Below, piece by piece: positions 61,031-64,000 of a DNA stretch of 64,000 bases. Position 1 is the stretch's first letter. Each line of letters starts with the position of its first letter. The DNA is from Marinobacter sediminum. Its GTDB lineage: Bacteria; Pseudomonadota; Gammaproteobacteria; Pseudomonadales; Oleiphilaceae. The notes under the pieces were generated by a model, which did no database searches, was not told where the DNA came from, and saw only the letters and a program-made list of their open reading frames with translations. A program made the position numbers and the translations under genes. The stretch spans positions 1,389,144-1,453,143 of the forward strand of contig NZ_JAEMQH010000002.1 in NCBI RefSeq assembly GCF_016820575.1, in the 5' to 3' direction.

Positions 61031-63643
61031 ATGGTTAAACGAAAAGCTCAAGTCCTGTTTGTATTGATGCTGCTCGGTCCATTGTTCTCTGCCAACACCC
61101 TTGCGCAAACCGAGGCGGCAGCGTCCCGGGAGTTCCTTTTGCTGGAAGTCAGACTCGATCACCTGATCCTGTCCGAGGCGTTCCCAGCCTATGGCGATTC
61201 CCGCCATACGTTCCTGCCGCTAGGATCCCTTGCACAGCTACTTACCCTAGGCATCGAAGTTTCACCGGAGACTGGCACTGCGAATGGCTTCGCTGTATCA
61301 CCTGACCATCGCTTCGGGCTTGATGCACTGCGCGGACGCGTCAGCTATGGCCCCATCACCGAGGATTTTGACGCGGACTCAATGGTCATCGTAGAACCGG
61401 ATGACATATACGTTGCCACCACTCTTCTGGAACGCTGGTTTCCAATCCAGCTCGACGTCAATTATGCCCGTCTCAGACTGACGGTGACGGCCTCTGTGTT
61501 GCTCCCCCTGCAAGCAAAACTTGATCGCCTACGCCGGCAGAGCGACAGGCCAGCCGGTGCACAGCCGCTATTTTTCGATTATCCAAAACTAGCCCCTTCC
61601 TACCAGCTGGCAAGCGTCCCGTTCGTTGACCAGACCTTTTCAACGCAGGTGCTCAACCAAGCCGACCAGAAGGTAATCAGCAACAGGTACTCAGCATTCC
61701 TGACATCCGACCTTTTTTACATGGAATCCGCCTTCAGAATCACCAGTGACCGGGAAGACCCGACACCAGATATCCGAGCAACCCTTTCACGCTACCATCC
61801 AGACGGTGAGTTGTTAGGTCCACTGTCTGCGACCTCAGTGGTACTCGGTAATTACGGAAGTTTTAGCAATGACAATATCAACAGAGCGGCATCGGGCAAC
61901 GGCGTGACCATCAGCAACCGCTCGTTAACTGCAGCCAGTGGCTTCGATCAGCAGACACTCGAAGGAGACCTGCCTCCAGGCTGGGACGTTGAGTTGTATT
62001 ACAACGATGTGTTTGTCGAATTGCAGGTTGCCAACAACGAGGGACGCTATCGATTCGAGAATCTCCCACTGAACTATGGTCGAAACGACTTCCGACTGGT
62101 ATTCAACGGGCCTCTCGGACAAACCCGTGTCGAGACCCAATCTTTTGACCTGTCGGAATCGTTCGTCCCTGCAGGTCAGTTTAGGTACCGGGTTTCAGAG
62201 CACCGGGACGATAGCGGTAATGCACGGTCGACAGTCAATACCGACCTCGGCCTTACTCGACACCTTACTGCTTCAACTGGCTTTATTCGAACGCCATTAA
62301 ACGGTAAGGAGGCCCAGTATGGCTACAGCAGCCTAAGGATGTTTGGCTCAGGCTGGAGCGGAAGTCTCGGGAGCATAGACCAACTAGGGCAAGGGCACTT
62401 GTCCGAGGTCAGTGCCCGAACTCGGCTCTCGGATACGTCGGTAAAATTGAGCCACGCACTACTGAACAATTTTGATAGTGAAATCTACCCCGCCAACGGC
62501 GACCCTGTTGTCCGCAGCAGCGCCCTTCGAATTAACGGTACTATGCGCTTACCCGGGAATTGGCATTTACCCTTCAATATCGACAGTTCCAACGAAACTC
62601 GGGAATCCGGGAGCAGGCTTGATGTACACGCCGCGCGGGTATCGGCTTATCTGTGGCGGACGGTGGTAACCAACCGCCTGAATTGGCAAGAAACGTTAGG
62701 TCCGACCCTGGCCAGCGGCTCAGTAACCGTAAGTCGGCTATTTCGCACCCTGAATTTCCGAAGCCAGTTGGATTATTCCATCCAGCCCGAGCGCCAGCTC
62801 ACAGCTTACAGCATCAACGGCAGCGTCCCGCTAGCCAATAACTACCGTATAACGGCCGGCCTTAGCCACGAATTCCTAACGCCCAATACTCGCTACAGCG
62901 CGGGTTTCAGCAAATCTTCTGGCCAGTTTGGGCTGGCATTTAATGCCAGCTACGACGATAACGACAATTACTTTGTTGGCGCCCAGTTCTTTGTCTCATT
63001 GGGCCCGCAGCCCGTCCTCCAAAGATGGATGCCTGACGCGCGTCCGGTCGCCAATACGGGGGCTGCGCTCGTACGGACTTTTCATGACGAAAACAACAAT
63101 GGAGTACGCGACGATCAGGAAGCAGGATTGTCGGGAATTGGCCTGCTTGTCAATGGCACCAGACACCCCGCCCGGTCAGGGCCGAATGGCCTTGTCTTTA
63201 TTGAACGACTGCCCCCCCGGCGCTACGCCGCTATTACATTGGATAGTGGCACCCTCTCTGACCCCCTTTGGCTAGCGAGTCACCCCGGTTATCGTGTCCT
63301 ACCAAGACCTGGTTATTCTGCGGAACTGGAACTACCCGTCATACTAACCAGTGAAATAGACGGCACTATCTATCTTGCCAATGCCGAGGGCGGTCGTGGC
63401 GTAGGAGACGTCCAGATTGAATTGGTTGATGGCCGTGGAGAAGTCATTCGAAGCACCAAGTCGGCCTGGGATGGGTTCTATATCCTAGATCAGGTTCCTC
63501 CGGGCGACTACACCCTTCGGCTATCACCTCAACAGCAGGCCAGACTGAACCTCAAACCCCAAAAGGGCAGGCAACTCACGCTCTCCCCGGGAGGGCAGCT
63601 CATCAGCGGTGAAGATTTCCTGCTTGAACCTCTTATGAAATAG
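61031..63643 (+). CDS. Usher-like outer-membrane protein
   Basis: An exported beta-rich protein of 870 residues at the end of the DUF4402/chaperone operon, where a fimbrial usher is expected. A signal peptide (VLFVLMLLGPLFSANTLA) begins it. Residues about 310-370 look like the usher plug (GDLPPGWDVELYYNDVFVEL, then GRYRFENLPLNYGRNDFRLV), followed by a long run of amphipathic strands typical of a barrel. The C-terminal 190 residues are unusual: VRTFHDENNNGVRDDQEAGL is a SdrD/carboxypeptidase-regulatory-type Ig domain, and a second such domain follows (DGFYILDQVPPGDYTLRL). It is diverged from FimD/PapC; role inferred from context. Confidence 0.78.
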   Translation: MVKRKAQVLFVLMLLGPLFSANTLAQTEAAASREFLLLEVRLDHLILSEAFPAYGDSRHTFLPLGSLAQLLTLGIEVSPETGTANGFAVSPDHRFGLDALRGRVSYGPITEDFDADSMVIVEPDDIYVATTLLERWFPIQLDVNYARLRLTVTASVLLPLQAKLDRLRRQSDRPAGAQPLFFDYPKLAPSYQLASVPFVDQTFSTQVLNQADQKVISNRYSAFLTSDLFYMESAFRITSDREDPTPDIRATLSRYHPDGELLGPLSATSVVLGNYGSFSNDNINRAASGNGVTISNRSLTAASGFDQQTLEGDLPPGWDVELYYNDVFVELQVANNEGRYRFENLPLNYGRNDFRLVFNGPLGQTRVETQSFDLSESFVPAGQFRYRVSEHRDDSGNARSTVNTDLGLTRHLTASTGFIRTPLNGKEAQYGYSSLRMFGSGWSGSLGSIDQLGQGHLSEVSARTRLSDTSVKLSHALLNNFDSEIYPANGDPVVRSSALRINGTMRLPGNWHLPFNIDSSNETRESGSRLDVHAARVSAYLWRTVVTNRLNWQETLGPTLASGSVTVSRLFRTLNFRSQLDYSIQPERQLTAYSINGSVPLANNYRITAGLSHEFLTPNTRYSAGFSKSSGQFGLAFNASYDDNDNYFVGAQFFVSLGPQPVLQRWMPDARPVANTGAALVRTFHDENNNGVRDDQEAGLSGIGLLVNGTRHPARSGPNGLVFIERLPPRRYAAITLDSGTLSDPLWLASHPGYRVLPRPGYSAELELPVILTSEIDGTIYLANAEGGRGVGDVQIELVDGRGEVIRSTKSAWDGFYILDQVPPGDYTLRLSPQQQARLNLKPQKGRQLTLSPGGQLISGEDFLLEPLMK

Positions 63644-63678
63644 TTTAGGCAGCGCCCTCGCTTTTCGTTCAGGCAATA

Positions 63679-63711
63679 AAAAACCCCAACTTCGGCGAAG
63701 CTGGGGTTTTC
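63679..63711. terminator. Terminator between the usher-like gene and the rRNA operon
   Basis: A long hairpin AAAACCCCA...TGGGGTTTT with a short loop. On the minus strand it ends in six T residues and its only mismatch becomes a G-U pair, so it mainly serves the rRNA operon; on the plus strand four T residues follow, giving weaker action on the usher-like transcript. Confidence 0.88.
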
Positions 63712-63721
63712 GGTATTAAGA

Positions 63722-63839
63722 GTCTGACGATGACCTACTCTCACATGGGCAAATGCCACACTACCATCGGCGCAGGCCTGTTTCACTTCTGAGTTCGGGA
63801 TGGGATCAGGTGGTTCCAAGCCGCTATGGTCGTCAGACA
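63722..63839 (-). rRNA. rrf: 5S ribosomal RNA
   Basis: Read on the minus strand, the sequence begins GTCTGACGACC, contains CACCTGATCCCATCCCGAAC and GCGCCGATGGTAGTGTGG, and ends GGTCATCGTCAGAC, which pairs with the start. These are standard gammaproteobacterial 5S features. The ends are accurate to a base or two. Confidence 0.97.
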
Positions 63840-63920
63840 AAACGGTTGATCACTGGGGGGACGAGAAAGAGAGAGTGATGTTGATTTCGTTGCGTTATCC
63901 GCAATTGTCTTGGGTGTTAT

Positions 63921-64000
63921 ATAGTCAAGCCGCACGAGCAATTAGTATCGGTTAGCTCAACGCCTCGCAGCGCTTACACACCCGACCTATCAACGTCCTG
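63921..64000 (-). rRNA. rrl: 23S ribosomal RNA, 3' end only
   Basis: On the minus strand the last 80 bases read GTTGATAGGTCGGGTGTGTA, then GCGTTGAGCTAACCGATACT and TTGCTCGTGCGGCTTGAC, which matches the 3' end of 23S rRNA. The rest lies beyond the window. An 80-bp spacer separates it from the 5S gene and holds no tRNA. Confidence 0.95.

Noticed and set aside
63840..63920. tRNA gene in the 23S-5S spacer
   Set aside because: The 80-bp spacer has no cloverleaf, T-loop GTTCRA sequence or CCA end.

Overview
The window reads as chromosomal DNA of a marine gammaproteobacterium, most likely Marinobacter or a close relative. This is inferred from protein resemblance and gene order: hda/CDP-alcohol transferase/DUF2066 divergent from purMN; mrp divergent from metG; rsxABCDGE-nth; the chain pyrG-kdsA-eno-ftsB-ispD-ispF-truD-surE-pcm-DUF368-nlpD-rpoS; and tilS-accA-dnaE. 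I saw no phage, insertion sequence, CRISPR array or tRNA gene. Coding density is high and many neighbouring genes overlap by 4 bp (ATGA or GTGA).

Layout. 1-8.8 kb: hda (cut by the window edge, GTG start), a CDP-alcohol phosphatidyltransferase, a DUF2066 protein, purMN, a DUF3108 periplasmic protein, an AvtA-type aminotransferase, DUF416, dcd and the Fe-S carrier Mrp/ApbC. 9-17.2 kb: metG, the complete Rsx/Rnf electron-transport operon and nth. 17.3-36.1 kb, all on the minus strand: a chalcone-isomerase-like protein, the rpoS/nlpD/pcm/surE stress and envelope block, isoprenoid genes, ftsB, eno, kdsA, pyrG, tilS, accA, dnaE and a thioredoxin-like lipoprotein. 36.1-49.9 kb: arsC, wrbA, DUF2069, an orphan GspE/PilB-type ATPase, a DUF3080 lipoprotein, methionine-salvage genes mtnBDC, a molybdenum hydroxylase (small and large subunits plus XdhC), a small lipoprotein, an Smr protein, a DUF294 CBS/nucleotidyltransferase and a DnaQ-like exonuclease. 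50.1-58.7 kb: DUF4212 plus a sodium:solute symporter, then a translationally coupled signalling trio (transporter-fused hybrid kinase, REC-TPR regulator, small histidine kinase). 59-63.6 kb: a four-gene chaperone/usher-like secretion locus with two DUF4402 subunits. The window ends in the 5S and 23S genes of an rRNA operon on the minus strand.

The regions most worth a second look are these. (1) The DUF4402/chaperone/usher-like locus: both small exported proteins end in the C-terminal signature of chaperone-usher pilins (Gly 14 from the end, penultimate Tyr), although they belong to a domain of unknown function. (2) A pair of dispersed palindromic elements (7580-7665 and 25082-25191) that share a conserved two-hairpin core but have different, self-complementary outer arms. 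(3) The transporter-linked signalling trio, whose cognate regulator carries TPR-like repeats and no DNA-binding domain. Smaller observations include an inverted repeat covering a ribosome binding site, an in-frame 12-bp tandem repeat, and a tiny lipoprotein with three repeats.
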